A stretch of 64,000 bases of DNA from NCBI GenBank assembly GCA_002395105.1, contig DGWA01000004.1, positions 64,583-128,582 of the forward strand. The letters are read 5' to 3'. The notes beneath the pieces are model-generated. The model searched no databases and was not told the origin of the DNA. It saw only the letters and a list, made by a program, of their open reading frames with translations. Source of the DNA: Rickettsiales bacterium UBA4270. GTDB taxonomy: Bacteria; Pseudomonadota; Alphaproteobacteria; Rickettsiales; Deianiraeaceae. This document shows positions 25,451-34,266 of the stretch, one piece after another. Position numbers and translations under genes: made by a program. How positions within the stretch are numbered: the first letter of the stretch is position 1; every line of letters begins with the position of its first letter.

Positions 25451-26806
25451 TTATTTTAAATTAATCTCTTTTTTTCTTTTTAAAAAAAGCTCGTAATAAT
25501 CTTTATCTTTAATAAAAAAAATAATATCATTTTTAGTTTCTTCATCAAGCTTTTTATTCTCAATTGCAGATATGAAATCATCCATTCTTTTTTTTACTTT
25601 GAATTTATCGCCCCTTCCAGTTGGTTGATTTCCCAGCTCATACATTTTTGAAATGTAAGCCAATCTATCTATTATATGATAATAAACTTTTATCATATCA
25701 TTTTCTTCTGGACTAAATAAACCTATCATATATGGATTAAACCCATATTTAAAATAAATATCTCCAATTATGCCTTGAAGTTCTGGAAATTCATTTACTA
25801 CGTTCGTCACCAAATCAATTTTTGTATCATAAATCAAATCCTCTATCTTTCCTAAAATTTCTTTATCTTTAATAAATTTATGTGCTAAATCGTTCTGATA
25901 AAGAAGATAATCCTTCCAACTTACGTTATTTACAAATATTCTAGATGATAAAATACTCTTTAATTTATCTTTATATTTTTTTTCATCTTTGAATGATTTT
26001 CTTTCATCAGCATCTAAAGCCCAATAATACATAGCATCTTTAAGTCGAGCATCAACTACTTTTTCATGACCTTTTTTGATTAAATCTCTTTTTTTTTTAT
26101 CTTCTGTAATCTTGCTACAAAAAATTAAATATTCGATATCGATTTTATTTTTATAAACAACATATCGCTGGTTTTTTTGTAAAACAAGTTTAATTAATTC
26201 AAATGGCAGTATTCTAAATTTTTTATCAAGTACACATTTAATTGGTTCAGTACAACACTCATCCATGCCAGCTATTTCTTTCGCAAGATACATATAACGT
26301 TCTTCGTTTATTTTACAAAGTTTAATTTTTTCTATAACAAAATCCAAACGTTTATTATAATTAATTTCAATCTTATTCTTCTTTAAACAATTTAAATATT
26401 CTTCGTAGCTATTACACTTACAAACAATAAATTTTTCAACAAAAGTACATTTATCAGCTTTAATTCCATAAAATTCACCATCAATAACCGAATTATCTAT
26501 ACAAGCAAAAATACTACGTATTGGTCTAATCCAACGAACATCAGATTGTGGATAGCACATTGTCCTTGGAAAAGTTTTGGAAAAATCCTTTAATGTTTTG
26601 TTTATAAAACTTTTTAATTCATCTTTACCAATATCATAGTTATTTACTATCATTACTAAACGATTTAAAGTTATACCTATTAACAACTGACACTTGTTAT
26701 CATTTTTTATTAGTTCTTCCTTCACAAATTTTTCATAATTTAATGCAATTCCCTCTTGTAAAGTTGCCGGAATTTCTTCACTAAAAATTTCAAAAACAAT
26801 TGTCAT
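25451..26806 (-). CDS. glyS: glycyl-tRNA synthetase beta subunit, strongly shortened
   Basis: The beta subunit of the alpha2beta2 bacterial GlyRS binds tRNA-Gly. From MTIVFEIFSEEIPA (start at 26806), the family landmarks appear in order: LNRLVMIVNN, DVRWIRPIRSIFA, a shortened HGHRF-equivalent region, KVVDARLKDAMYYWALD, KIDLVTNVVNEFPELQGIIG and GNQPTGRGD. The protein then ends soon after, at about 452 residues against about 690 in E. coli. An early segment of perhaps 50 residues and the whole C-terminal anticodon-binding region are missing. The frame is clean, so this is a reduced but probably working subunit. Its partner glyQ lies 16 kb away. Confidence 0.87.
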   Translation of the reverse strand: MTIVFEIFSEEIPATLQEGIALNYEKFVKEELIKNDNKCQLLIGITLNRLVMIVNNYDIGKDELKSFINKTLKDFSKTFPRTMCYPQSDVRWIRPIRSIFACIDNSVIDGEFYGIKADKCTFVEKFIVCKCNSYEEYLNCLKKNKIEINYNKRLDFVIEKIKLCKINEERYMYLAKEIAGMDECCTEPIKCVLDKKFRILPFELIKLVLQKNQRYVVYKNKIDIEYLIFCSKITEDKKKRDLIKKGHEKVVDARLKDAMYYWALDADERKSFKDEKKYKDKLKSILSSRIFVNNVSWKDYLLYQNDLAHKFIKDKEILGKIEDLIYDTKIDLVTNVVNEFPELQGIIGDIYFKYGFNPYMIGLFSPEENDMIKVYYHIIDRLAYISKMYELGNQPTGRGDKFKVKKRMDDFISAIENKKLDEETKNDIIFFIKDKDYYELFLKRKKEINLK

Positions 26807-26862
26807 AAGTAATCCCTTCAAGATATGAAGAAAAAGAAATTATATTAATTTGCAACAATAAT

Positions 26863-27210
26863 TTATGACACAAATTCAACAATAGCAGTTTTTGCTGCAT
26901 CACCATATCTCTGCCAAGTTTTTACAATCTTCGTATACCCTCCATTTCTACCTGCAAATTTTGCAGCAACTTCATAAATGTAAGCAACACTCTCTTTGTC
27001 TAATTCTGCAGCCAAAAATCTGGTATTGCTTAAAGATTTAGTTTTTGCTCTTGTTATTAATTTTTCCATATAAGGAGCAAAATATTTAGCTTTTGCTAAC
27101 GTTGTCTCAATGCTACCTTTTCTTAAAATTGAACGAGCTAAATTACTCATAACAGCACTGCGCTGCGAACTTGGCATGTTTAATATCTTCTTACTTCTCC
27201 TATGTCTCAT
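26863..27210 (-). CDS. rplQ: 50S ribosomal protein L17
   Basis: The sequence begins at MRHRRSKKILN (start at 27210; an upstream frame adds seven unlikely residues) and contains the conserved RSAVMSNLARSIL and RAKTKSLSNTRFL region. Length is 115 residues. It is the last gene of the long leftward ribosomal operon, following rpoA as in other proteobacteria. Confidence 0.96.
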   Translation of the reverse strand: MRHRRSKKILNMPSSQRSAVMSNLARSILRKGSIETTLAKAKYFAPYMEKLITRAKTKSLSNTRFLAAELDKESVAYIYEVAAKFAGRNGGYTKIVKTWQRYGDAAKTAIVEFVS

Positions 27211-27236
27211 ACACAAAAAACAATAAACCAACTATC

Positions 27237-28265
27237 TTAAGAATTAAGATATTTTTTTGCTTCAATTAACCTCTTTTGAAAATCTTTCATTGGCCATTCT
27301 ATCTCATTCATGCCAAAGCTTAAATTCATATCAGCTAACATTCTTTTTAATTCGTTTAAAGATTTACGACCAAAATTTGGAGTTTTCATCATTTCTGACT
27401 CTTCTTTTTTTACAAGATCACCAATATAAACAATTCCATCATTTTTTAAACAATTTAAAGAACGAACAGACAATTCAAGATCTTCAACTTTACGGAACAA
27501 GTTATAATTGATTTCATCAACTGTTTCAGCTTCAATATTTGAATTAACACTTAAACAATTAAACATTTTTTCTTGTGCGTCATGAATTGACATCAAAAAA
27601 TTAGTCAATATTGAAACTGCAGTTTTAAAACTATCTTCAGCCGTAATAGAACCATTTGTTGTTATTTCTAACGTCAATTTATCATAGTCTATTCTATTAT
27701 TGACACGTGTTTGAGATACTGCTGTGCTAACATTCAACACTGGACTAAAATGTTTATCAAGCAATATTGCATCGATATTTTGAGAATTCTCTTGTGAAAC
27801 AAAAACATCACCAATGCCAGAACATATTTCTATTTCAACATCAATCTTACGATCTGTTGTAACTTCAAATAAAAAATGATCCGGATTTATAATCTTGACA
27901 TCACTGTTAAGTTTTATATCAGAAGCGTAAACTTTTTTTGCACCATTAACAGATAAAGTCAAAACACTTGATTCTAAATTTGAAGAAAATACAATCCTCC
28001 TAAAATTATAAATGATATCACAAACATTCTCCTTTACACCATCTATAGTGCAATACTCATGAACAACGTCTGTAATCTTAATTTTATTAATTGCTATTCC
28101 TCGTATAGAAGACAATAAAGTTCTTCTTAAAATATTACCAACCGTAACACCAAAACCTTGTTGTAAAGGAAAAACTGTAATTTTTGCAAAACTACCATCT
28201 TCTGATTGCTCTACATTAAATTTGTCTGGAAACACAATGTCCTTACTATAAACTTCACTAACCAT
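27237..28265 (-). CDS. rpoA: DNA-directed RNA polymerase subunit alpha
   Basis: The alpha subunit dimerises to nucleate RNA polymerase assembly. The N-terminal domain shows QQGFGVTVGNILRRTLLSSIRG near residue 37. The C-terminal DNA- and activator-binding domain has the helix LELSVRSLNCLKNDGIVYIGDLV and NFGRKSLNELKRML. I take the start at MVSEVYSKD (28265), twelve bases beyond the rpsK stop, since the longer frame would overlap rpsK. The operon order rpsM-rpsK-rpoA-rplQ is the standard alpha operon without rpsD. Confidence 0.96.
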   Translation of the reverse strand: MVSEVYSKDIVFPDKFNVEQSEDGSFAKITVFPLQQGFGVTVGNILRRTLLSSIRGIAINKIKITDVVHEYCTIDGVKENVCDIIYNFRRIVFSSNLESSVLTLSVNGAKKVYASDIKLNSDVKIINPDHFLFEVTTDRKIDVEIEICSGIGDVFVSQENSQNIDAILLDKHFSPVLNVSTAVSQTRVNNRIDYDKLTLEITTNGSITAEDSFKTAVSILTNFLMSIHDAQEKMFNCLSVNSNIEAETVDEINYNLFRKVEDLELSVRSLNCLKNDGIVYIGDLVKKEESEMMKTPNFGRKSLNELKRMLADMNLSFGMNEIEWPMKDFQKRLIEAKKYLNS

Positions 28266-28276
28266 AATAAAAAAAA

Positions 28277-28648
28277 TCAAACCCTTCTACGTTTTGGTGG
28301 TCTACAACCATTATGTGGCGTAGGCGTTATATCTTTGATTGCATTTACTATTAGTCCGGCTGTCTGTAAAGCTCTAACACCACTTTCACGTCCACCACCA
28401 GGACCATTAACAATCGCTGTAACTGTTTTTAAACCATATTTTTCTATAGCTATCTTAGCTGCATTTTCAACTGCAACCTGTGCTGCATAAGGTGTACTTC
28501 TCTGCGCACCTCTAAATTTCATTTTGCCAGAAGACGACCAGCTTAAAGTATTTCCATTTTCATCAGTAATACAAACAATTGTATTATTAAAACCAGCATA
28601 AATATGTGCTATACCAACCGAAATGTTTTTTCTGTTCTCTTTTGCCAT
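28277..28648 (-). CDS. rpsK: 30S ribosomal protein S11
   Basis: The 123-residue protein contains AHIYAGFNNTIVCITDENGN near residue 14 and the invariant GPGGGRESGVRAL and the Arg-rich PHNGCRPPKRRRV tail typical of S11. It lies 7 bases after rpsM and is followed by rpoA. Confidence 0.97.
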   Translation of the reverse strand: MAKENRKNISVGIAHIYAGFNNTIVCITDENGNTLSWSSSGKMKFRGAQRSTPYAAQVAVENAAKIAIEKYGLKTVTAIVNGPGGGRESGVRALQTAGLIVNAIKDITPTPHNGCRPPKRRRV

Positions 28649-28655
28649 AATTAAA

Positions 28656-29039
28656 CTACTTAGCTACAATTTTTTTATTTGCAATAGGTGCACCACGACC
28701 TTTTCTTGTTCTTGCATTAGTTTTTGTCCGTTGATGAAGAGGTAAGCGAAGTCTATGTCTACTACCTTCATAACATCCTATTGATATCTTTAATTTAATA
28801 TTATATGCAATTTGTTCTCTTAAATCACCTTCAACTAAGAAATTCTTAACAATATAATTACGAATTTTTTCTACATCATCATCCGAAAGCTCTTCTACTC
28901 TTAGTTCATAATCAACATTTACTGCACGACAAATTTCTTTACCAGTTTTTCGACCAATCCCGAAAATATATGATAAACTAACATAAATTTTCTTTTTACT
29001 TGGTAAATTAACGCCTGCAATTCTAACAACAGCAACCAT
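28656..29039 (-). CDS. rpsM: 30S ribosomal protein S13
   Basis: Starts with VRIAGVNLPSKKKIYVSL, has the helix-two-turn-helix IFGIGRKTGKEIC, and ends with the basic RLRLPLHQRTKTNARTRKG tail. At 127 residues it is standard length. It begins directly (1 base) after the rplO stop. In most bacteria secY, and often adk and rpmJ, stand between rplO and rpsM; here they are missing. Confidence 0.97.
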   Translation of the reverse strand: MVAVVRIAGVNLPSKKKIYVSLSYIFGIGRKTGKEICRAVNVDYELRVEELSDDDVEKIRNYIVKNFLVEGDLREQIAYNIKLKISIGCYEGSRHRLRLPLHQRTKTNARTRKGRGAPIANKKIVAK

Positions 29040-29040
29040 A

Positions 29041-29508
29041 TTAATTATTTTTTAAAACCAATTCAACGTTATTCTCCTTTAATAAATTAACAACACCATT
29101 TGATGCTAAATCTAAAGAAACTCTTTTTAATTTTTTCAAACTTTCTTTATTAACATCCGAACCAATCAGTTTAACTTTACATGTAGTATTCTTAATAACA
29201 CCATTGTTTACTAAAACATCATGATCAACACTATCAGTTCCGTTCTCAACAAAAGATAATACTCTTTTTAACGATATTGTTGTGTATGCTTTACATTTAT
29301 TTGAATTAAATCCTCTCATTGGCAATCTACGATAAATTGGAGTTTGGCCTCCTTCAAATCCTTTGACAACAGAACCAGAACGAGCCTTGTATCCTTTGTG
29401 CCCACGACCACTTGTTCCACCACGACAGCCACTTCTTGCAACTCTTTTTTTTGCCTTTACTGTTTTAGTAAATATATTCTTTAAAACTACCATACAACCT
29501 TCCATCAC
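29041..29508 (-). CDS. rplO: 50S ribosomal protein L15
   Basis: The Gly/Arg-rich N-terminus (RVARSGCRGGTSGRGHKGYKARSG) and EGGQTPIYRRLPMRGFN are diagnostic. The first ATG overlaps the rpsE stop by four bases. A GGAAGG sequence stands before a second in-frame ATG at 29493, which may be the true start. rpmD (L30), usually between rpsE and rplO, is absent. Confidence 0.95.
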   Translation of the reverse strand: MMEGCMVVLKNIFTKTVKAKKRVARSGCRGGTSGRGHKGYKARSGSVVKGFEGGQTPIYRRLPMRGFNSNKCKAYTTISLKRVLSFVENGTDSVDHDVLVNNGVIKNTTCKVKLIGSDVNKESLKKLKRVSLDLASNGVVNLLKENNVELVLKNN

Positions 29509-30083
29509 TCGACGTCGCTATCCTTATCTTCCAACAATACATCATCATTATCTATGTCAGAAATATTAAAATCAAGTTTTTTGTTATCACTTTTTATAAT
29601 ATCGTAATATTTCGCCGATTTCAATTTCAAAAGCGCAATTATTGAAGCATATGAAAGATTATAACAATTAGACGATCCAATGCACTTAGCAACAACATCT
29701 TTAACTCCAAGACATTCCAATATTACACGTATAGCACCTCCTGCAATTATGCCTCTACCTACTTTTGCAGGGCGAATAACTACTTTTGTAGAACAATACT
29801 TTGCACAAACGACATGCGGTATTGTTTTGTTTTTTGTTAAGACAACTTGATACAAGTTCTTTTTTGCGTTATTTATTGCTTTTTTTCTTGCATCGTTTAT
29901 TTCAAGAGCTTTCCCTAAACCAATACCAAAACAACCATTTTTATTACCTATAACAACTAAGACAGAAAAAGAAAAAATTCTACCACCTTTTACAACCTTA
30001 ACAACGCGCCCGATAGACAAAACTCTCTCTTCGAATTCTACGTTATAAAACTTTTTGTTTAAAACTTTTTTACTAATCAACAT
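29505..30083 (-). CDS. rpsE: 30S ribosomal protein S5
   Basis: Contains the double-stranded RNA-binding domain (VLSIGRVVKVVKGGRIFSFSVLVVIGNKNGCFGIG) and the PAKVGRGIIAGGAIRVILE loop involved in decoding accuracy. At 192 residues it has an Asp-rich C-terminal tail (SDIDNDDVLLEDKDSD) not usual for S5, though such tails occur in A+T-rich genomes. Confidence 0.96.
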   Translation of the reverse strand: MLISKKVLNKKFYNVEFEERVLSIGRVVKVVKGGRIFSFSVLVVIGNKNGCFGIGLGKALEINDARKKAINNAKKNLYQVVLTKNKTIPHVVCAKYCSTKVVIRPAKVGRGIIAGGAIRVILECLGVKDVVAKCIGSSNCYNLSYASIIALLKLKSAKYYDIIKSDNKKLDFNISDIDNDDVLLEDKDSDVE

Positions 30084-30089
30084 ATAAAA

Positions 30090-30428
30090 CTATTTTTTAT
30101 AAAAACCATCAGCAACTGCTTTCACGACGCCGTGAAATATTTTCTCAGCACGATTAAAAGACACGTTGTTTATTTTCCTTTTTTTACATTCAGCTGATAA
30201 TTTCTTACCTAATTCAGCCGCTGTTTTTATATTTCTATGATTTTTTGTATCATTCTTATCACATGTACAAATAGAAAATTCTGTTACACCAGATTTTACA
30301 TTAATAATCTGTGCATATATATTTCTACCACTGCAAAAAATCAATATCTCATGTTCTACGTGTCTACCAAATTTAGCTCTAATACGTCTAATTGCACTAG
30401 ATCTTTTTTTTCTTCTAATCGCCAACAT
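30090..30428 (-). CDS. rplR: 50S ribosomal protein L18
   Basis: The 112-residue protein follows the L18 pattern: a basic start (RRKKRSSAIRRIRAK), a central beta region (LIFCSGRNIYAQIINV), AAELGKKLS and the FNRAEKIFHGVVKAVADG ending. It binds 5S rRNA in the large subunit. Spacing to rplF is 5 bases. Confidence 0.94.
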   Translation of the reverse strand: MLAIRRKKRSSAIRRIRAKFGRHVEHEILIFCSGRNIYAQIINVKSGVTEFSICTCDKNDTKNHRNIKTAAELGKKLSAECKKRKINNVSFNRAEKIFHGVVKAVADGFYKK

Positions 30429-30433
30429 AAAAA

Positions 30434-30958
30434 CTATTTCTTTTTACCATCCTTTTTTATTATCTTCTCGTCATTCAAGAATATACCTTTACATTTATAT
30501 GGTTCTGGTTTTTTAATATCTCTAACCATTCTTGCAAACCTCATGACGCTACATCTGTTATATCCTTTAACTACAATATCAACATCGTTAGATACTTCTA
30601 CAGTTAAATCACTTGGTATTGCAAAAAATATATCATGGCTCAACCCAACATAAACACGTAAAAATTTACCAGTAACGCAAGCCTTAAAACCAACACCTAC
30701 CATTTTTAATTTCGCAGATACTCCATTTTTTAAATCATTCATCGCATTTTTAACCAAAACATAAAGCGTTCCGAGCATTCCGTCATCTTTTTTAACCAAG
30801 GACTTAAATTCTAATCCATTTTCGGTAGAAATAGAAGCCATTTTATTCAAATTAATTTCAACGCTACCATGCTCATTTGAAACAACAAACATTTCACCTT
30901 TTGTACTAAACTTTATTCCATCAACAATGTGTAACTGTTTTTTTATCATTCTTGACAT
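30434..30958 (-). CDS. rplF: 50S ribosomal protein L6
   Basis: A two-domain L6, with KMVGVGFKACVTGKFLRVYVGLSHDI in the linker and a KPEPYKCKGIFLNDEKIIKKDGKKK C-terminus matching the family ending 'P-E-P-Y-K-G-K-G-I-R'. At 174 residues it is standard length. It sits between rpsH and rplR in spc-operon order. Confidence 0.96.
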   Translation of the reverse strand: MSRMIKKQLHIVDGIKFSTKGEMFVVSNEHGSVEINLNKMASISTENGLEFKSLVKKDDGMLGTLYVLVKNAMNDLKNGVSAKLKMVGVGFKACVTGKFLRVYVGLSHDIFFAIPSDLTVEVSNDVDIVVKGYNRCSVMRFARMVRDIKKPEPYKCKGIFLNDEKIIKKDGKKK

Positions 30959-30961
30959 AAA

Positions 30962-31363
30962 CTAGAAAATTTCACACAACACCTCACCACCAATATTATT
31001 TTTAACAGCATCATTAATCTCAAGAACACCTTTTGACGTCGAGACTAACAATAAAATAAAAGGATTATAAGATTTTTTTTTCTTCAACTCTCTTGCAGAC
31101 AAATATAATCTGCGTCCAGGTTTAGAAACTAACTTAAATGAAGTTAAGTTTTTATTGTTATTTACAACACGCAACCAAACATTAATACTTTTTTTTCCAT
31201 CTTCTTCAAAGACAATGTAATCCTTAATATAACCATTTTTCTTCATGCTTTTTAATACATCTGCACAAATTTTACTATATACCACCTTAATAGGATTATC
31301 GTAAAAACAATTTTTGTTATGCAAAGCAGATAACATATTTCCAAGTAAATATTTTCCAGACAT
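30962..31363 (-). CDS. rpsH: 30S ribosomal protein S8
   Basis: The N-terminal NMLSALHNKN region, the KNGYIKDY segment and the C-terminal VSTSKGVLEINDAVKNNIGGEVLCEIF correspond to S8, a primary 16S rRNA binder and, in E. coli, the translational repressor of the spc operon. Length 133. Confidence 0.96.
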   Translation of the reverse strand: MSGKYLLGNMLSALHNKNCFYDNPIKVVYSKICADVLKSMKKNGYIKDYIVFEEDGKKSINVWLRVVNNNKNLTSFKLVSKPGRRLYLSARELKKKKSYNPFILLLVSTSKGVLEINDAVKNNIGGEVLCEIF

Positions 31364-31369
31364 AATAAA

Positions 31370-31666
31370 TCAACCTTTCTTAACACCAACAATCATACCA
31401 AAAGATGCATAATGACGTAAAGCTCCGCGCGATAAGCCAATACCACCTCTATAACCGCGTGGTCTTCCAGTTATTCCACACCTATTTCTATATTTTATAT
31501 ACGATGCACTACTTGTTTTATCTAAACGTTTAAATATATGAAAAATTTCATCGCCTTTTAACTCTCCAGATTTTACTTTTTCAGAAAGAGTCTTTCTAGA
31601 TAAAAAATGCCTATTTATCTTTGCTAATCTTTTCTTATTTTTGTCAACCATACTTTTCTTAGCCAT
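31370..31666 (-). CDS. rpsN: 30S ribosomal protein S14
   Basis: The 98-residue long form, with RNRCGITGRPRGYRGGIGLSRGALRHYASFG at its C-terminus. The zinc-binding CxxC pairs of the short form are absent. It overlaps the end of rplE by 8 bases. Confidence 0.96.
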   Translation of the reverse strand: MAKKSMVDKNKKRLAKINRHFLSRKTLSEKVKSGELKGDEIFHIFKRLDKTSSASYIKYRNRCGITGRPRGYRGGIGLSRGALRHYASFGMIVGVKKG

Positions 31667-32216
31667 ATTTCTTCTTTATAGGAAAACTAAAACCACTTAA
31701 TAAATCAACTGCTTTTTCTATAGAATCAGCATTTTTAATTGTAAACATAATATTTAATCCTCCGTTTTTTACAACAGTATCATAACTTAATTCATTAAAA
31801 ATCAAGCGATCTTTTATACCAAATGCAAAATTATTCCTTTTATCAAAAGCTTTATCTGAAAAACCTTTAAAATCATGAACTCTTGGCAATGCTAAAAAAA
31901 CAAGCCTCTCGAGAAATTCATACATTATTTTTCCTCTTAGTGTAACAAATAATCCAACCATTTGATTTTCTTTTAAATTAAATCCGGCTATTGCTTTCTT
32001 TGACTTACGAAAACAAGGTTTTCTCCCTGTAATTCTTGCAAGTTCATCACTTACGCCTTCAATCACTTTTTTATCATTCCCATCTTTGCCAAGCCCAACA
32101 GACAAAACTATTTTACTAATATTTGGAATACAATGAGGGTTTTTAATACCATACTTATTAGCCAAATCCACAGATATCTTGCTCTTATATAAATTTTCAA
32201 AATACGTTACCTTCAT
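31659..32216 (-). CDS. rplE: 50S ribosomal protein L5
   Basis: Contains NIHCIP-like NPHCIPNISKIVLSVGLG, GRKPCFRKSKKAIAGFNLKE and LPRVHDFKGFSDKAFD, all typical of L5, which contacts 5S rRNA and P-site tRNA. At 185 residues it is normal length, 4 bases after rplX. Confidence 0.97.
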   Translation of the reverse strand: MKVTYFENLYKSKISVDLANKYGIKNPHCIPNISKIVLSVGLGKDGNDKKVIEGVSDELARITGRKPCFRKSKKAIAGFNLKENQMVGLFVTLRGKIMYEFLERLVFLALPRVHDFKGFSDKAFDKRNNFAFGIKDRLIFNELSYDTVVKNGGLNIMFTIKNADSIEKAVDLLSGFSFPIKKKYG

Positions 32217-32220
32217 AATA

Positions 32221-32556
32221 TCACTTAACTTTACTCTTTAAACTAACTTTTTTAGTTTTTTCATCTTTCTTAGAACCTTTTTGTTTTGATAAATCTTTCT
32301 TCTTATTTTTATTGATAATTTTAATCTTTGATGAATGAATTGGTCTTTCTTTTTCTACAAAATGTTCGTTATTACCATTGCCAATTTTTAAAGCTTTCTT
32401 AAATTTATTTAAGCCATCAATTACTACAAGGTTTGTTTTGGTTAAAACACATTTTACAACACCTTTCTTACCTTTATCTTTACCGCAAATAATAACAACT
32501 TCATCACCTTTGCTAACTTTCATTTTTTTTATTCCAAATATTCTATTTTTATACAT
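32221..32556 (-). CDS. rplX: 50S ribosomal protein L24
   Basis: The KOW motif is KVSKGDEVVIICGKDKGKKGVV near residue 13. The canonical start is probably the MKVSKGDE methionine rather than the first ATG, which adds eleven residues. The C-terminal third is a Lys/Ser-rich extension beyond the usual fold. Confidence 0.93.
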   Translation of the reverse strand: MYKNRIFGIKKMKVSKGDEVVIICGKDKGKKGVVKCVLTKTNLVVIDGLNKFKKALKIGNGNNEHFVEKERPIHSSKIKIINKNKKKDLSKQKGSKKDEKTKKVSLKSKVK

Positions 32557-32562
32557 ATAACA

Positions 32563-32931
32563 TCATAATACTTCTAAAGCCAAAGAGGCAATCTTTGGAA
32601 AATCTTTTTTTATCTCTCTTGCTACTGGCCCTAAAACACGTGTCGCAATCGGTTCGTGAGTCTTAGGATCAACCAATACAACCGCATTATCTGAAAAAGA
32701 AACAAAAGATCCATCTGCTCTTTTTATTTTACCTTTTGTTCTAACAATAACACCATATTGTTTATCTCCCTTTTTAATTTTCGAATTAGGTTTAACTTCT
32801 CGAACTGATACAACAACAACATCACCTATTTTAGCAACATTATTTCCGGTACTTTTATTTATACCAAAACACTTCACAGATATTGCATCAGAATTACATG
32901 TTACATTTAATATAGTTCCCATTATTATCAT
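32563..32931 (-). CDS. rplN: 50S ribosomal protein L14
   Basis: The first sixteen residues align with the family start, followed by GDVVVVSVREVKPNSKIKKGD and the IATRVLGPVAREI segment. Length 122 is exact for L14. The start overlaps the rpsQ stop by 4 bases. Position 14 has Asp in place of the usual Gly in the DNSGA motif (CNSDA here), a rare variation. Confidence 0.96.
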   Translation of the reverse strand: MIIMGTILNVTCNSDAISVKCFGINKSTGNNVAKIGDVVVVSVREVKPNSKIKKGDKQYGVIVRTKGKIKRADGSFVSFSDNAVVLVDPKTHEPIATRVLGPVAREIKKDFPKIASLALEVL

Positions 32932-33155
32932 ACATCTATCTTTTTTACAACTATATGTTTTTTTGTTTTTGAATAGGGTCTACAAGAAGAAATTATAACT
33001 TTATCACCTTCATGTAAATCAATACCTTCAAATTGACAAGCAACCTTCTTCTTTTGTTTTATAGTTTTACCATAAAACGGATGTTGAAATATTCTAACAA
33101 CACTAACTTGCGCTGTTTTGTTACCACTAATTTTTATAACAACACCTTCTATCAT
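32928..33155 (-). CDS. rpsQ: 30S ribosomal protein S17
   Basis: A 75-residue OB-fold protein, with GVVIKISGNKTAQVSVVR at the start and GDKVIISSCRPYSKTKKHIVVK near the end. rpmC (L29) normally separates it from rplP; here only 29 bases lie between, with no open frame. Confidence 0.95.
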   Translation of the reverse strand: MIEGVVIKISGNKTAQVSVVRIFQHPFYGKTIKQKKKVACQFEGIDLHEGDKVIISSCRPYSKTKKHIVVKKIDV

Positions 33156-33184
33156 ACACTATACAATCTTATCCAATAACCATT

Positions 33185-33619
33185 TTAATTGTCAATACTA
33201 TCTACAAATGCAAATTTTCTTTTAATAATATGACAAGGAACAGATATTTTAGTTGCAGCTTTTTCTAATGCTTCAACAGCTACTTCTTTACTAACGTTAT
33301 CAACTTCCAATATCACTGTTCCTCTATTAACTGGTGCAATCCATTCCTCTACGCCACTTTTACCTCCACCCATACGTGTACCTACTGGCTTTTTTGTCCT
33401 TGGTAATTGAGGAAAAACTCTTATATATAGAGCACCATTTCTATTCATAGCTCTACTAACAACTTTACGGATTGCTTCAATTTGTTTGCTTGTCATTTTA
33501 ATATTTTTTTCTACAACCAAACCGTAACTTCCATACGCAACAAAATTACATGTCTGAGCTACACCTGATAATGTAATTTTTCTAAATTTTGCAAATTTTG
33601 TTTTCTTAGGCTGCATCAT
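33185..33619 (-). CDS. rplP: 50S ribosomal protein L16
   Basis: Starts QPKKTKFAKFRK and keeps AYGSYGLVV, KQIEAIRKVVSRAMNRNGALYIRVFPQLPRTKKP and GTRMGGGKSGVEEWIAPV, the core of L16 near the peptidyl-transferase and EF-G sites. Length 144. Confidence 0.97.
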   Translation of the reverse strand: MMQPKKTKFAKFRKITLSGVAQTCNFVAYGSYGLVVEKNIKMTSKQIEAIRKVVSRAMNRNGALYIRVFPQLPRTKKPVGTRMGGGKSGVEEWIAPVNRGTVILEVDNVSKEVAVEALEKAATKISVPCHIIKRKFAFVDSIDN

Positions 33620-33623
33620 ATAA

Positions 33624-34262
33624 CTATCTCTTTGTACAAATCCAAACTTTTATCCCAATTGTTCCATAAGTTGTAAATGCTTCTTGATATGCATAATCAA
33701 TATTAGCACTTAATGTATGCAATGGTATAACTCCTTGTCTAAATTTTTCACTTCTTGCTATTTCTGCGCCATTCAAACGTCCAGAACAACTTATTTTAAT
33801 ACCAACTGCATTTGATTTCATCGCCTGTTCTATTGCGCTTTTAGCAGCTCTTTTAAAAGATTGTCTATTTTCAATTTTATCAGCAACAGTTCTTGCTATT
33901 ATATTTGCATTCAAACTTGGATGTTTTAATTCTTTAACATCAAAAGAAATATCTTGATTATTTAACTTAGATTTAAGTTGTTTTTCAATATTTTCTATAT
34001 TTTCACCCTTTTTTCCAATTACTAAACTAATTTTGCCAGATTGCAAACAAATTTTCATTTTTTTATTCTGTCTTCTCTCAATATTAACTACACCAACTGA
34101 ATACTTACTTGCATTTTCATGAAAAAAATCCTGAACTTTTAAATCGGAAATAACATTTTCAACATAGTCTTTCTTGTTTTTCGCAAACCAATTAGAAAAC
34201 CATGTCCTACTGTTTCCGTTGCATATTCTAAACGATATCGGATTTACTTTTTGTCCCATACT
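33624..34262 (-). CDS. rpsC: 30S ribosomal protein S3
   Basis: From MGQKVNPISFRI (start at 34262) the protein has an N-terminal KH domain with VIGKKGENIENIEKQL and the C-terminal AEIARSEKFRQGVIPLHTLSANIDYAYQEAFTTYGTIGIKVWI. At about 212 residues it lacks the variable tail of longer S3 proteins. The upstream ATG would add six residues and overlap rplV. Confidence 0.96.
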   Translation of the reverse strand, partial: SMGQKVNPISFRICNGNSRTWFSNWFAKNKKDYVENVISDLKVQDFFHENASKYSVGVVNIERRQNKKMKICLQSGKISLVIGKKGENIENIEKQLKSKLNNQDISFDVKELKHPSLNANIIARTVADKIENRQSFKRAAKSAIEQAMKSNAVGIKISCSGRLNGAEIARSEKFRQGVIPLHTLSANIDYAYQEAFTTYGTIGIKVWICTKR

Positions 34263-34266
34263 CCAA

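Noticed and set aside
29041..29060. A hidden rpmJ, rpmD or rpmC in gaps of the ribosomal operon
   Set aside because: The gaps at rplO-rpsM (1 base), rpsE-rplO (overlap) and rplP-rpsQ (29 bases) are too short to hold them.
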